Assembly (NCBI RefSeq): GCF_002075795.1
Contig: NZ_CP020472.1
Coordinates: 1,285,001-1,349,000, forward strand
Direction: 5' to 3'
DNA: 64,000 bases
Origin: Shewanella japonica
GTDB taxonomy: Bacteria; Pseudomonadota; Gammaproteobacteria; Enterobacterales; Shewanellaceae
The position numbers and the translations under genes are program-made. The notes under the pieces were generated by a model, which was not told where the DNA came from, searched no databases, and saw nothing but the letters and a program-made list of their open reading frames with translations. Positions 8,844-17,533 of the stretch are shown here, piece by piece; position 1 is the stretch's first letter; each line of letters begins with the position of its first letter.

Positions 8844-11156
8844 TTACTGCGCTTTATTGTTAGTGTGGTTAACCGTGTTATCAGCGATTAATGCAGTGGT
8901 TTTACCAATTGCATATAACTCTGTGACTTTAGGCTTGGCGGTATTGGTAAACTGATTGTGAGTGACCTTAGTAATGGGCTCACCAGTGGTGTGTTCAATG
9001 TTGACGTACGCACTATCTACAAATTGATTTTTATTGATGTCAGCAACTTGAGCGCCATGGAGGAACAAACTTGCATGGGTTTTATTGCGTTTGCCATTGC
9101 CGACTTGTTTAACGTCGTTATTTTTAAAGCTTAGGTGTGGGCCAAAGGTGCTTTCATCGGTGCCACCTCGATACAACTTCACAATAGCGCCTTCAATTTG
9201 GTTGAAGTGATTGTTATTGATAGTCAGATATTCAGCGTTATAAATACCTAAGTCGTCAGTTTCTTTATTGAGTCTAAAAATATCACCTGTAATGAGATTA
9301 AAGTTGTTGTTGATTATCTCGATGTTATTTGCAAACGCGCGTGCTCCAGAGTCAAAAAAGTGGAACGAATGGTTAATATTAAGCTGCTCGATATCGCTGT
9401 TAAACATACTGAAGCGGTAGTTGGTTAACATGCCCCATTTGCTGGTTCTAACAACGGTGTTGCCTGCAGAGTCTAAGCTGTTGGCACCACTAATTTTTAC
9501 ACTATCAAGCTTTAAGCTACCGCCATTTTGAATTTCAAATAAAGTTGGGCGACTAAAGGTGATCGTGGGCTTTTCTGTTTGCGCTGATTTAATGGTGAGT
9601 GTTTTATCAAGTTCAAGAATTTTCTCAACATGATACTGACCTGCTTTTAATAAAATGACATCACCATCTGCTGCTGACTTCACTTGATTAATAAAGGCTT
9701 CTGCATTAGCAACAGTATGCGTTTTTCCTGAATCAAATGCGGTTTCTGGCTCTGTTTTTGGGTACCAGTTAACGCCTGTTTGCGACTTTAATGTTGGAGA
9801 AAGGCTTTTAGGTGCGCCAATGTTGTCATTACCTGATGTTGGGTAAAGTAAGCCATTTTTCTCACGGGTTAATTTAATTTCAGTTTGCTTAATCCCTTGT
9901 TCAATCTCGTTATTCGATAGTTCATTAGAGATATTGTTTGAAAATGAAATCCCCGAAATATCGTCAAAAATAGAGAAGGGAGCTTGTTGATTATTATTAA
10001 CAAATAAATTTTCAGAGACAGAAGAATCTTTTGGTACTGCAGAGCGTTCTTGATCGCTACCTGCAGCTAAATGAATGTGGTCGACATCGATAAAACTATT
10101 ATGGTGAACGTTAGCATTAACGACTTGATGATAACGATTAATGGGTGAGTTAGGTACACCATTCATAATCGTAAAGCCGCTTCCGAATCGGTAACCTTTA
10201 AGACCTTCTAAATAGTTATTAGTAATGGTTTGGTCACGGTTAATAATACGAATGCCGCCTGTGTGGTCTACGCCATTACCCAAAAACACATTACTGTCGA
10301 TGAGGTTACCATTGCCATGTCGTAAGGTAAGGGTTCCGCGCGATTCAAAAAATGTATTATTGCTAACTTTATTATTAGCAGACTTAATTGAGATGATTTC
10401 TACTTCACCATCACAACGGTCGAAATAGTTATTTTCAACAACGGTAAAAGAATCGCTCATCGAATAATGGCTGGTGCCAATGCGCAATGTTTCTCCGCCA
10501 TTTGACCCAAGAATCGGTCTTGGACCAAAGTAGTTGTGATCAATTTTATGGTGATTTTCTTGGCTGGCTTCAGTATTTAATCTGACGGCTAATGTCACAC
10601 CTTTATTGCGCTTTCCAACTAAATGGTTGTGGTCAAAACGGTTGTTTTTACCATATAAAGACACCCAGTAATCAGACTCATGTCTATCTGGGTTGCTGTA
10701 ATTATCAATCACGACTTCAGAAACGCGGGAGTTATTTGCGAGATCGTTTTTACTGGTTCTAAATGCAATGACTTCATTGCTTGGGGTGAAACCTGATTTA
10801 AAAACTAAGCCAGATACATGTAAATATTCACCTGACATTTTTAAGTTTGATTGACCAGAAAGGATAACTTTCCCTTTAGTCTCTGCCGTTAGTGAAATAG
10901 GGGCTTCTTTTGTACCTTGGCCTTTAAACTTAATTTCAAAATCCTGCCAAGTACCGTTAGCAAGAATAATGTTATCTCCAGCGACCAGCTTTTTTACTGT
11001 GTCTTTAAATTCATCAGGCGTGCTTACGGTATAGGAAGCGGCTTGAATATAGCTTGAAGAAAACACTAAACTCAGCATAAACGCGGACTTTAACGAAAGT
11101 GAGAACAACTTGTCATTGTTTATTGGGTTATTTGTCGACTTGCTTTGAAAACTCAT
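8844..11156 (-). CDS. Family PL6 alginate lyase, two-domain beta-helix
   Basis: The chosen start is ATG 11156, preceded by AGAGAG; an open frame reaches a TTG at 11210 but has no ribosome site. The product is about 770 residues, with a signal peptide ending near SYIQAAS. The N-terminal parallel beta-helix has the PL6/chondroitinase-B active site: calcium ligands Asn219, Glu251 and Glu253 and catalytic Lys258 and Arg279 (in EVEIISIKS and LTLRHG). A second beta-helix fills the C-terminal half, as in exolytic two-domain PL6 enzymes. It would depolymerise alginate, feeding PL17. It is first in the five-gene operon, with a hairpin just upstream. Confidence 0.94.
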   Translation of the reverse strand: MSFQSKSTNNPINNDKLFSLSLKSAFMLSLVFSSSYIQAASYTVSTPDEFKDTVKKLVAGDNIILANGTWQDFEIKFKGQGTKEAPISLTAETKGKVILSGQSNLKMSGEYLHVSGLVFKSGFTPSNEVIAFRTSKNDLANNSRVSEVVIDNYSNPDRHESDYWVSLYGKNNRFDHNHLVGKRNKGVTLAVRLNTEASQENHHKIDHNYFGPRPILGSNGGETLRIGTSHYSMSDSFTVVENNYFDRCDGEVEIISIKSANNKVSNNTFFESRGTLTLRHGNGNLIDSNVFLGNGVDHTGGIRIINRDQTITNNYLEGLKGYRFGSGFTIMNGVPNSPINRYHQVVNANVHHNSFIDVDHIHLAAGSDQERSAVPKDSSVSENLFVNNNQQAPFSIFDDISGISFSNNISNELSNNEIEQGIKQTEIKLTREKNGLLYPTSGNDNIGAPKSLSPTLKSQTGVNWYPKTEPETAFDSGKTHTVANAEAFINQVKSAADGDVILLKAGQYHVEKILELDKTLTIKSAQTEKPTITFSRPTLFEIQNGGSLKLDSVKISGANSLDSAGNTVVRTSKWGMLTNYRFSMFNSDIEQLNINHSFHFFDSGARAFANNIEIINNNFNLITGDIFRLNKETDDLGIYNAEYLTINNNHFNQIEGAIVKLYRGGTDESTFGPHLSFKNNDVKQVGNGKRNKTHASLFLHGAQVADINKNQFVDSAYVNIEHTTGEPITKVTHNQFTNTAKPKVTELYAIGKTTALIADNTVNHTNNKAQ

Positions 11157-11229
11157 AATGACTCTCTTTTTATATTTATTAGCGCTAGGTCGTTTGATTA
11201 CTTTGTTCAATCTTTACCTTGGAAATAAA

Positions 11230-11256
11230 CTCCTATCTCAATCATCGAGATAGGAG
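11230..11256 (-). terminator. Perfect 10-bp hairpin between the receptor remnant and the PL6 gene
   Basis: CTCCTATCTC and GAGATAGGAG pair perfectly around a 7-base loop. On the minus strand the hairpin is followed by TTTATTTCC. It lies about 25 bases past the receptor stop and 75 bases before the PL6 ATG, so it may terminate or attenuate receptor transcription before the operon. Confidence 0.55.
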
Positions 11257-11281
11257 CTGTACGACTAAGTTTTACTTGAGG

Positions 11282-11616
11282 TTAAAACTTAACTTTTGCA
11301 CCAAGGAAATACTTAGAGCCTGAGCGAGAATAATCAGCAACTGTGGTGTCATTACCACGTGTTATGATTTTCGGCTCATTGTGCCGCGAAGTCCGCTTAC
11401 TTTAATGACGTCAATATCAGGGCTGTCATTTTTATTATCTGCTTCTTGTTCTGATACTTGCGCATTTGGCGTTGTGACTTTAACAGCGTCAACTTCATCT
11501 TGTGCGAAAGCAGGTGATGCGATAAAGGCTAATAGTGCTGAACTGTAGAGTGCAGATTTTGGCTGAAAATGCCTTCTGCTTAATCTCAGTGCATTATTGA
11601 TTTTATTGAGTTTCAC
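11282..11616 (-). pseudogene. TonB-dependent receptor remnant with large internal deletion
   Basis: The N-terminus is intact: a long TBDR-type signal peptide (SSALLAFIASPAFA), a short linker, then the start of the plug segment IKVSGLRGTMSR. The frame then stops at 11362. In another frame the last residues of a TBDR barrel are readable from about 11375 to the TAA at 11282: TRGNDTTV, then ADYSRSGSKYFLGAKVKF. The first 80 or so and last 27-30 codons are therefore joined out of frame and several hundred codons are missing. The position beside the lyase operon suggests the parent took up alginate oligomers. It cannot encode a functional receptor. Confidence 0.85.
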
Positions 11617-11790
11617 GTTAATCTCCCCAGATTACATATTGTTTAATCAAAATGTGAACACAATCCTTTAAACACGATCTTTAAATACCACTCTATTTTA
11701 AATACAACTTTGTGTCTGAGTAGAAACTAACCAATGGTAAGGTGTTTTGTCAACCACTTTGTGTTACCAATTGTGCAAATTGTTTTTATT

Positions 11791-11811
11791 TTTGTTATTG
11801 CCAATAACAAA
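11791..11811. promoter_or_regulatory. Perfect 21-bp palindrome, candidate GntR-family operator
   Basis: The arms TTTGTTATTG and CAATAACAAA flank a single central C. It lies between the divergent receptor remnant (start 11616) and the regulator gene (start 11952). Size and symmetry suit a dimeric GntR/FadR-type repressor, most simply the neighbouring one. No second copy was noticed before the PL6 gene. Confidence 0.55.
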
Positions 11812-11874
11812 TTATTAACTAGACTTAAGCTAGTGCGAAAATCGTTCAAGTACAATAAAAATTTCAAATAGGAT

Positions 11875-11902
11875 TTGCGTTGACTTAGTAAATAGATATG
11901 AT
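11875..11902 (+). promoter_or_regulatory. Candidate sigma-70 promoter of the GntR regulator
   Basis: TTGCGT (11875-11880), a 16-bp spacer and TATGAT (11897-11902) give a plausible promoter about 50 bp before the regulator ATG. It is a sequence match only. Confidence 0.35.
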
Positions 11903-11951
11903 GGTAAGTAATAACTAAATCTAATTGGTTTTAACTATTGAAGGACCAGAC

Positions 11952-12692
11952 ATGAAGAATAGGCGTATGTTTTGGCGCATCGTTGAAGAGATTGAAGCGT
12001 CTATTGCTAACGGCGAATATGCACCAGGTAGTCGCTTACCGCCAGAAAGAGAGTTAGCTGAAAAGTTTGATGTCAGCAGACCCACCATTCGTGAAGCAAT
12101 TATTGCACTGGAAGTGCGCGAAAAAATTGAAGTTAAAACAGGCTCGGGTGTGTATGTATTACAATCTGTTGCGACCAATAACCCTGCAAACAAGATTAAT
12201 GCATTTGAATTAACTCAAGCTCGCGCCTTAGTAGAAGGTGAAATTGCTGCGTTAGCTGCCAATACTATCACTGAAGAAGAATTGGTTGAGTTAAATAAAA
12301 CATTGATAATGATGGAAAATAAGTCTTATGTCGAAGAGGCTGATGAAATGTTCCATCAAATAATTGCCAATGCGACTCGTAACGGCGCATTGATTAAGTC
12401 ATTTCAAAACCTATGGGCATTGCGTGCATCAAGCCAAAAAATAATTACTGATTACGACAGTGTTTGTAGTAAAGATAATAAGAAAACACTTGATGAGCAT
12501 ACTTCCATTTATAAAGCGTTAGCTGCAAACGATGCATCAGAAGCACGTTTAGCAATGCATAAGCACTTTAATAGATTAATCAATGTGTTATTCGATACTG
12601 TTGAAGCTCAAGCGCTTGAAGAAGTCCGTCGTAAGAACAGCGAAAAACGTGATTTATACTCGATTGATAATTTGGTTAACCGATTGGGTTAA
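11952..12692 (+). CDS. GntR/FadR-subfamily transcriptional regulator of the alginate cluster
   Basis: The start is ATG 11952, with AAGGA six bases upstream; the longer frame from TTG 11925 has no such site. The product has 246 residues. The winged helix-turn-helix spans about 5-72 (GSRLPPERELAEKFDVSRPT, then IREAI), followed by an FCD ligand-binding domain of about 130 residues with acidic and His positions (EMFHQ, HKHFNRL) that bind metal in this class. FCD regulators sense small organic acids, here perhaps KDG or a related ketouronate. It is divergent from the alginate operon, which supports local control. Autoregulation through the palindrome at 11791 is inferred. Confidence 0.88.
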   Translation: MKNRRMFWRIVEEIEASIANGEYAPGSRLPPERELAEKFDVSRPTIREAIIALEVREKIEVKTGSGVYVLQSVATNNPANKINAFELTQARALVEGEIAALAANTITEEELVELNKTLIMMENKSYVEEADEMFHQIIANATRNGALIKSFQNLWALRASSQKIITDYDSVCSKDNKKTLDEHTSIYKALAANDASEARLAMHKHFNRLINVLFDTVEAQALEEVRRKNSEKRDLYSIDNLVNRLG

Positions 12693-12737
12693 TTAGTCCC
12701 TGGTGAGTAAAAGCGCAGTCGCTTTCACTAACAGATT

Positions 12738-12771
12738 AAAAGCCTTCTTTAACGAGAAGGCTTTTTATTTT
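12738..12771 (+). terminator. Terminator after the GntR regulator
   Basis: AAAAGCCTTCT and AGAAGGCTTTT form a strong stem with a T-rich tail, 45 bp after the stop of the regulator. Confidence 0.85.
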
Positions 12772-12794
12772 ATAAACAGTATTTTATAAACAGT
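12767..12794 (+). repeat. 14-bp unit duplicated exactly
   Basis: ATTTTATAAACAGT occurs twice without a gap, overlapping the tail of the preceding terminator. A degenerate ATATTATTTG follows. Confidence 0.8.
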
Positions 12795-12836
12795 ATATTA
12801 TTTGTATTGAACTAAGATGATTCTGCCAATATTAGT

Positions 12837-12869
12837 AAAAAGGCCTCTCGATATGAGAGGTCTTTTTTT
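12837..12869 (+). terminator. Second terminator-like hairpin
   Basis: AAAAAGGCCTCTC pairs with GAGAGGTCTTTTT around GATAT. It is A-rich on one side and T-rich on the other, so it could act on either strand. No gene directly abuts it. Confidence 0.65.
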
Positions 12870-13422
12870 CGCTCCAAACGAGGGGGGGATCTGGAGCGCA
12901 CAACCTGGTTAAACTAATAAAATAGATGTTTTAAACAATTAACATAGGCGTTGTTGAACCAGTTTTTATTCCTTAAAGGCATACTTTTTATGCTTAAAGG
13001 CTTAGTTGGTAAAGCTTTAACAGCTGTTTTATCTGCGTTTAAGTTCATTGAATTATATAAATGTTCTAAATTTGTAAACGCTGGAGCCCCTTGCAAGTGT
13101 GACTTGGAGCACGCTTTAAAACCAATAATATCTTTTAATAAAATCAATTGTCAACCAATTTGTTCTGCTTGTTATTACCAATTAATTGTTGTGGTGAATA
13201 TTGACAGATTACGGGTTGATAGTTCGTTGAGTTTCGCGGCCATTTGAGGGAGAGTCATCATTGGTTTGTGCTACTAATGGTTGTTTATGGTTGTTTATGG
13301 CTGGTTTTGATGTGATGTGATCTAGCGAGGGCGTTAATAGTTAAAGCACTAGATTTTATGTCAGCATGAATAAGACAAGCTTTAGCAGTTAGTCTATTTA
13401 GGCATGTTTACTCTTCACTAAT

Positions 13423-13453
13423 TCGTAGCGAGAAAACTGACATCTCGCTACGA
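13423..13453. repeat. Perfect 11-bp inverted repeat
   Basis: TCGTAGCGAGA and TCTCGCTACGA flank the 9-base loop AAACTGACA. It has no T-tract on either side, so it is not a standard terminator. It lies 145 bp beyond the rlmG stop in the gene-poor region. Confidence 0.7.
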
Positions 13454-13596
13454 GAATATCCCATTACCAAATCCATTGGACCCTGTTTTGAACAACTCGA
13501 ATGCCCATTAAACTTGCCAGTTAGTCTGTTAATCTTGGAAAAGTATCGTGGAGATAGCCATGTTGACGACAGTTAATCGATGAGATTAACTTTCGT

Positions 13597-14733
13597 CTAT
13601 TTAGTGGCTTGTAAAATGACAAACTTGCCATTTGATGCAATGGTAGTGCAATTTTTAAAAATACGTTTTAGTTTAATGTGGTAGGACAAATGACGGTTGC
13701 CAACAACATGTAAAATACCGCCTGTCGCTAATCGTCTTTTGGCATCAAGAAACATTTGCCAAGCAATATGATCGGTAATTGCTTCTCCTTGGTGAAAAGG
13801 CGGATTACATAAGACTAAGTCGGCACTGACGTTTTCATCTAAGTGGGTTAAACAGTCATCCCAATGAAAATGTCCTTGATCATGATTGAGTCCGTTTGCT
13901 TCCCAGTTGTACTGACTTGATGCAATAGCCATTTCAGAATCATCGACAAAATGGATATGCGCTTGTGGGTACAGTTGTGCGGCACGTAAACCTAAAATGC
14001 CATTTCCACATCCTAAATCGATGATGGTTTTAAAGGCGCCTTCTGGCATATTATCTAGCATAATACGTGCGCCGATATCGAGTTTGTTGGCAGCAAATAC
14101 ATTACTGAAGTTATTGATGGTTAAATTAAACTCTTTAACTGGCCAAGAGACTTCTTTAAGTAATGATCGCTTTATCCCGTCAGCAGTACAGGTAATGATA
14201 CGTGTTTTTTTCCACGTTAAACTTGCAGAAGCAGGGCCTAAATTTTGTTCAATGAGGCCAAGTAATGATTTATTAATATTCTTTGCTTTAGCACTAATTA
14301 GAATTTGAGTGCCCTCAGCTAATACTTGCGATAAACGTTGTAATTGCTGAGTAAAATAAGTCAGATTTTTAGGCAGTTTAACAATGACCAATTTAATGTC
14401 ATTAGGCAGTTGCTCTCGGCTATTAAGGCGGCTGATGTTTGTTGGGGCCAACTCATTAGCGCTAAGGTTGTACTCTGCGCCAAGTAAACTGGTTTTAGCA
14501 TCAGTTTCAATCCACAACGGCCAAGTGTTGTCTAAACGAGTGAGGCCGCATTGAAGTGCGCCGAAATTGTCATTCAAAATAGCAGTATTAGCTGGAATAT
14601 GTGCGGTTTCAACAAGGTGTTTTATTAAGTGCTCATCTGCGGCATCCCAAGCTTGCAGATTTGACTCTTGCTGCTTAGGGTAGCGAAATAACGCTAATTC
14701 AATACCTGCACAAGAAAACTCACTAACCGTCAT
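13597..14733 (-). CDS. rlmG: 23S rRNA (guanine-1835-N2) methyltransferase
   Basis: The 378 residues match the E. coli RlmG length. A degenerate N-terminal methyltransferase-like domain ([11 protein letters not shown] near residue 25, [10 protein letters not shown] near 55) is followed by the catalytic Rossmann domain. That domain has the SAM loop [11 protein letters not shown] near 240 and the N2-guanine methylase motif CNPPFHQG near 310. It would methylate G1835 of 23S rRNA. The related RsmC modifies 16S G1207, but the C-terminal [14 protein letters not shown] segment and the N-terminus favour RlmG. The gene is monocistronic and divergent from a small membrane protein gene. Confidence 0.92.
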   Translation of the reverse strand: MTVSEFSCAGIELALFRYPKQQESNLQAWDAADEHLIKHLVETAHIPANTAILNDNFGALQCGLTRLDNTWPLWIETDAKTSLLGAEYNLSANELAPTNISRLNSREQLPNDIKLVIVKLPKNLTYFTQQLQRLSQVLAEGTQILISAKAKNINKSLLGLIEQNLGPASASLTWKKTRIITCTADGIKRSLLKEVSWPVKEFNLTINNFSNVFAANKLDIGARIMLDNMPEGAFKTIIDLGCGNGILGLRAAQLYPQAHIHFVDDSEMAIASSQYNWEANGLNHDQGHFHWDDCLTHLDENVSADLVLCNPPFHQGEAITDHIAWQMFLDAKRRLATGGILHVVGNRHLSYHIKLKRIFKNCTTIASNGKFVILQATK

Positions 14734-14958
14734 TATTTTTTACCTAAAGCAACCATCATGAAATAGCCGGCAATTATCGCAGATAAGCTGACAATGTGCG
14801 AGGGTAGAGTGTGAGGCAAGTCTGCAAAGGATGCCGTTGCACTAAATATTGAATGTATTGAAAAATGCGCCATCGATTACAGATGAAACAATATTGCTAT
14901 TGTAGATCGCTGACAGTAACATCGAACACAAGATTACGTTTTTCTACAAAGGAGTTGT

Positions 14959-15366
14959 ATGAACGGTGCAGGTGGTACATCAGGTGGAATTGGTTCGTTT
15001 TTTATCGGCTTAATCATGATGTGTGGCGGCTTTTACATGTTGCTAAAAGCAATAAAAGTTACCAGTTCTTTTGGTTTTAGTCATAGCTTATACAGTGTTG
15101 GTGGCATGAATCTAACGAGCGGGATGATTATGATCCCCTTCATGTTTGGTATTGGGCTAATATTTTATAATGCGAAGAATATATTGGGTTGGATCTTAAC
15201 CTTTGGTTCATTAGTCGGTTTAATATTTGGTGTGATAAGTTCGATTAACTTCCGCTTTAGCCATATGAGTGCATTCGATTTAATTGTGATTCTGGTATTA
15301 AGTGTGGGTGGTTTAGGGATCTTTTTGCGCTCGCTAAAGTCGATTGATACCAATATAAAAGAGTAA
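14959..15366 (+). CDS. Small membrane protein of unknown function
   Basis: The product has 135 residues with an AAAGGAG ribosome site 5 bases before ATG. Four hydrophobic helices are predicted, at about 12-30, 50-70, 72-92 and 105-125, with a Gly-rich N-terminus (NGAGGTSGGIG). There are no catalytic motifs. I do not recognise a family. It stands alone, divergent from rlmG, with a terminator right after it. Confidence 0.7.
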   Translation: MNGAGGTSGGIGSFFIGLIMMCGGFYMLLKAIKVTSSFGFSHSLYSVGGMNLTSGMIMIPFMFGIGLIFYNAKNILGWILTFGSLVGLIFGVISSINFRFSHMSAFDLIVILVLSVGGLGIFLRSLKSIDTNIKE

Positions 15367-15395
15367 GTCGGCGCTTAACTCATTCTTTGTTCAAT

Positions 15396-15427
15396 GTGGT
15401 TACTCGTATTCCTGTAACCACTTTTTT
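15396..15427 (+). terminator. Terminator after the small membrane protein
   Basis: GTGGTTAC and GTAACCAC pair around 10 bases and are followed by six T. Confidence 0.8.
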
Positions 15428-15516
15428 GACCTTACAGCCAAACTGACTTCATGTATTAACTTGTTATTGTTATTCCTTCATTTTATTCGTTGTTTGTTGA
15501 TACTATTGATGCCCTT

Positions 15517-17334
15517 ATGTGTTTATGGGTATTTATTTTGAACTCTACCTCAGCAAGTGATATCACCAACATCAAACCTGAACCCGCCACTCAATATGCC
15601 GTTTTTCCTTGGATTATGGGATTTTTAAAGCCCCATAAACTAAAAGTGGTTGCCGCTATTACTTTTCTTTTTATTGGCTCTTTTGCTTGGTTGTCTCTTG
15701 GCCAAGGGGTCAAAATGATGGTCGATGAAGGCTTTGTTGCAGATAATGCTGAGCGACTCAACGAGATTGTTTTGTTTATTTTGGGCATCACAGCTATCAG
15801 CGGCACAGCGGTATTTTGTCGTTTTTATTTGATGACTTGGCTCGGCGAGCGTGTGATTGCGGATATTCGTCTCAAGGTCTATAACCATTTACTTAATCTA
15901 TCCCCTGCTTTTTTTGCGGAGCAAAGAACGGGTGAAGTAATCTCTCGTTTTACCGCTGACAGTACCTTATTGCAAAGCGTGGTTGGTAGTAGTTTATCGA
16001 TGGCATTTCGCTCATCAGTTACGGTTACTGGTGCCTTAGTGATGATGGCAATTACCAGCTTAAAGCTGACTGGCCTTGTACTGCTTGCTGTACCTTTAGT
16101 GTTTGTACCTGTGATATTACTGGGTAAAAAAGTGCGTGAGTACTCGCGTAAGAGCCAAGATAAAGTTGGCGATTTAGGCGCTAATATTGATGAGACCTTG
16201 CATGAGATACACACAGTGCAAGCTTATGGTCACGAGCAACAAGACCGCAATGTATTTAATCAACAGGTTGAAGCGGTGATGTCTGTTGCTCAAACTCGTA
16301 TTTTATATCGTTCGATATTAATTTCGTCGGTGATGTTTTTAAGTATTGCTGCAATTGCTGTCGTGCTTTGGGTGGGCGCTCAAGATGTCATGTTGCAAAA
16401 TATTACCGCTGGAGAACTATCCGCATTTATGTTTTACGCTGTTATGGCGGCGGGCTCTGTGGCCACCATTAGTGAAGTTTTTAGTGAAATACAACGAGCT
16501 TCAGGTGCAGCTGAACGACTAATTGAGCTGGTCAATACCCCTATTGATATCCCTGAGGTTAAAGCGCCTAAGTCTTTGCCTGCTGCAATCAATGGCAGTT
16601 TGTCACTTGAGTCGTTAAGGTTTGCTTACCCAAGTAGTAATGAAGATGTGATTAAGGGAATTAATCTTGAGATCAAAGCGGGTGAAAGAGTGGCATTAGT
16701 TGGTGAGAGTGGCGCAGGTAAAAGCACCTTATTTGAACTATTACTGCGATTTTATCAACCTAAATCAGGCAAAGTGCTTTTAGACGGAGTGGATGTGGCT
16801 GAAGTCACTTTACAGCAGCTAAGGGAGCAATATGCCTTAGTGCCGCAAGAGTCAGTTATTTTTGCCACTAATGTCTTTGAAAATGTCCGCTACGGGCGAG
16901 CTGATGCAACAAAAGAAGAGGTGATAAACGCCTGTATAACAGCAAAAGCCCATGAGTTCATTCAAGAGTTGTCGGATGGATATGATACGTATTTAGGGGA
17001 ACGTGGGGTTAAGTTGTCTGGCGGACAAAAGCAGCGTATTGCCATTGCTAGAGCTATTCTTGCTGACAGACCAATCCTATTACTTGATGAAGCCACGAGT
17101 GCGCTTGATGCTGTTAGCGAAGTAAAAGTTAAGCAAGGCTTAGATAATTTGATGCAAGGTAGAACGACGTTAATTATTGCCCATCGATTAGCGACAGTGA
17201 TCAATGCTGATAGGATTATTGTGTTAGAAAAGGGTCAAGTGGTGGCGATTGGTTCACATCAAGAGCTTATGCAATCGAGTGAGACCTATAAAGAGTTTGC
17301 TAGTTTGCAGTTACTGACTGACACATCAATATAA
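15517..17334 (+). CDS. ABC half-transporter, MsbA-like exporter (permease fused to ATPase)
   Basis: The protein has about 605 residues from ATG 15517. The start is uncertain: the frame opens at TTG 15490, TTG 15538 is also possible, and none has a clear ribosome site. Six membrane helices occupy about 30-310. The nucleotide-binding domain shows Walker A GESGAGKST, signature LSGGQKQR, Walker B ILLLDEATSALD and the switch His in IIAHRLAT. It would act as a homodimer exporting a lipid or hydrophobic compound from the inner membrane. It is an MsbA relative, but no lpxK follows, so it is probably not MsbA itself. Cargo unknown. Confidence 0.88.
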   Translation: MCLWVFILNSTSASDITNIKPEPATQYAVFPWIMGFLKPHKLKVVAAITFLFIGSFAWLSLGQGVKMMVDEGFVADNAERLNEIVLFILGITAISGTAVFCRFYLMTWLGERVIADIRLKVYNHLLNLSPAFFAEQRTGEVISRFTADSTLLQSVVGSSLSMAFRSSVTVTGALVMMAITSLKLTGLVLLAVPLVFVPVILLGKKVREYSRKSQDKVGDLGANIDETLHEIHTVQAYGHEQQDRNVFNQQVEAVMSVAQTRILYRSILISSVMFLSIAAIAVVLWVGAQDVMLQNITAGELSAFMFYAVMAAGSVATISEVFSEIQRASGAAERLIELVNTPIDIPEVKAPKSLPAAINGSLSLESLRFAYPSSNEDVIKGINLEIKAGERVALVGESGAGKSTLFELLLRFYQPKSGKVLLDGVDVAEVTLQQLREQYALVPQESVIFATNVFENVRYGRADATKEEVINACITAKAHEFIQELSDGYDTYLGERGVKLSGGQKQRIAIARAILADRPILLLDEATSALDAVSEVKVKQGLDNLMQGRTTLIIAHRLATVINADRIIVLEKGQVVAIGSHQELMQSSETYKEFASLQLLTDTSI

Positions 17335-17423
17335 GGATTTGGTGAAAGCGCTAGGTTTAAAGAGCGAGATATGAGTGACCAGCTATTTCAAACCATGTTT
17401 TGAATATTAGTAGGCTAATTATT

Positions 17424-17468
17424 TAAACCTTGAGTGCTTAAACCTTGGGTATGCATGCCTTGAGTGTT
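17424..17468 (+). repeat. 15-bp unit, three imperfect tandem copies
   Basis: TAAACCTTGAGTGCT, TAAACCTTGGGTATG and CATGCCTTGAGTGTT follow each other directly in the gap between the ABC transporter and the convergent acyl-CoA ligase gene. Confidence 0.75.
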
Positions 17469-17484
17469 GATGGCCTAACGAACA

Positions 17485-17525
17485 GATAAGCAGCCCACTT
17501 TATTCATTGTCGTGGGCTGTTTATC
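17485..17525. terminator. Bidirectional terminator-like hairpin
   Basis: CAGCCCAC pairs with GTGGGCTG, extended by GATAA and TTATC across one mismatch. It lies between convergent genes. The T-tract is short on both strands, so activity is uncertain. Confidence 0.55.
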
Positions 17526-17533
17526 AAAAAGTG

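Larger units (their letters stand above)
12693..13596. other. Gene-poor 0.9-kb region
   Basis: It holds two terminators, a duplicated 14-bp unit, a 10-bp tandem unit at 13277-13296 and a perfect 11-bp inverted repeat at 13423-13453. A 98-codon frame at 12951-13247 has no ribosome site or recognisable domain and is not called. The segment 13380-13520 may be a remnant of a dispersed repeat, but I cannot establish this. Confidence 0.5.

Noticed and set aside
12914..13147. 77-codon minus-strand frame in the same region
   Set aside because: No ribosome site or domain; overlaps the frame above and neither shows coding character.
12951..13247. 98-codon open frame with several Cys in the gene-poor region
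   Set aside because: No ribosome site, poor protein-like composition, and an overlapping frame on the other strand; more likely non-coding or remnant DNA.
15879..16214. 111-codon minus-strand frame within the ABC transporter gene
   Set aside because: Antisense shadow of the permease domain.
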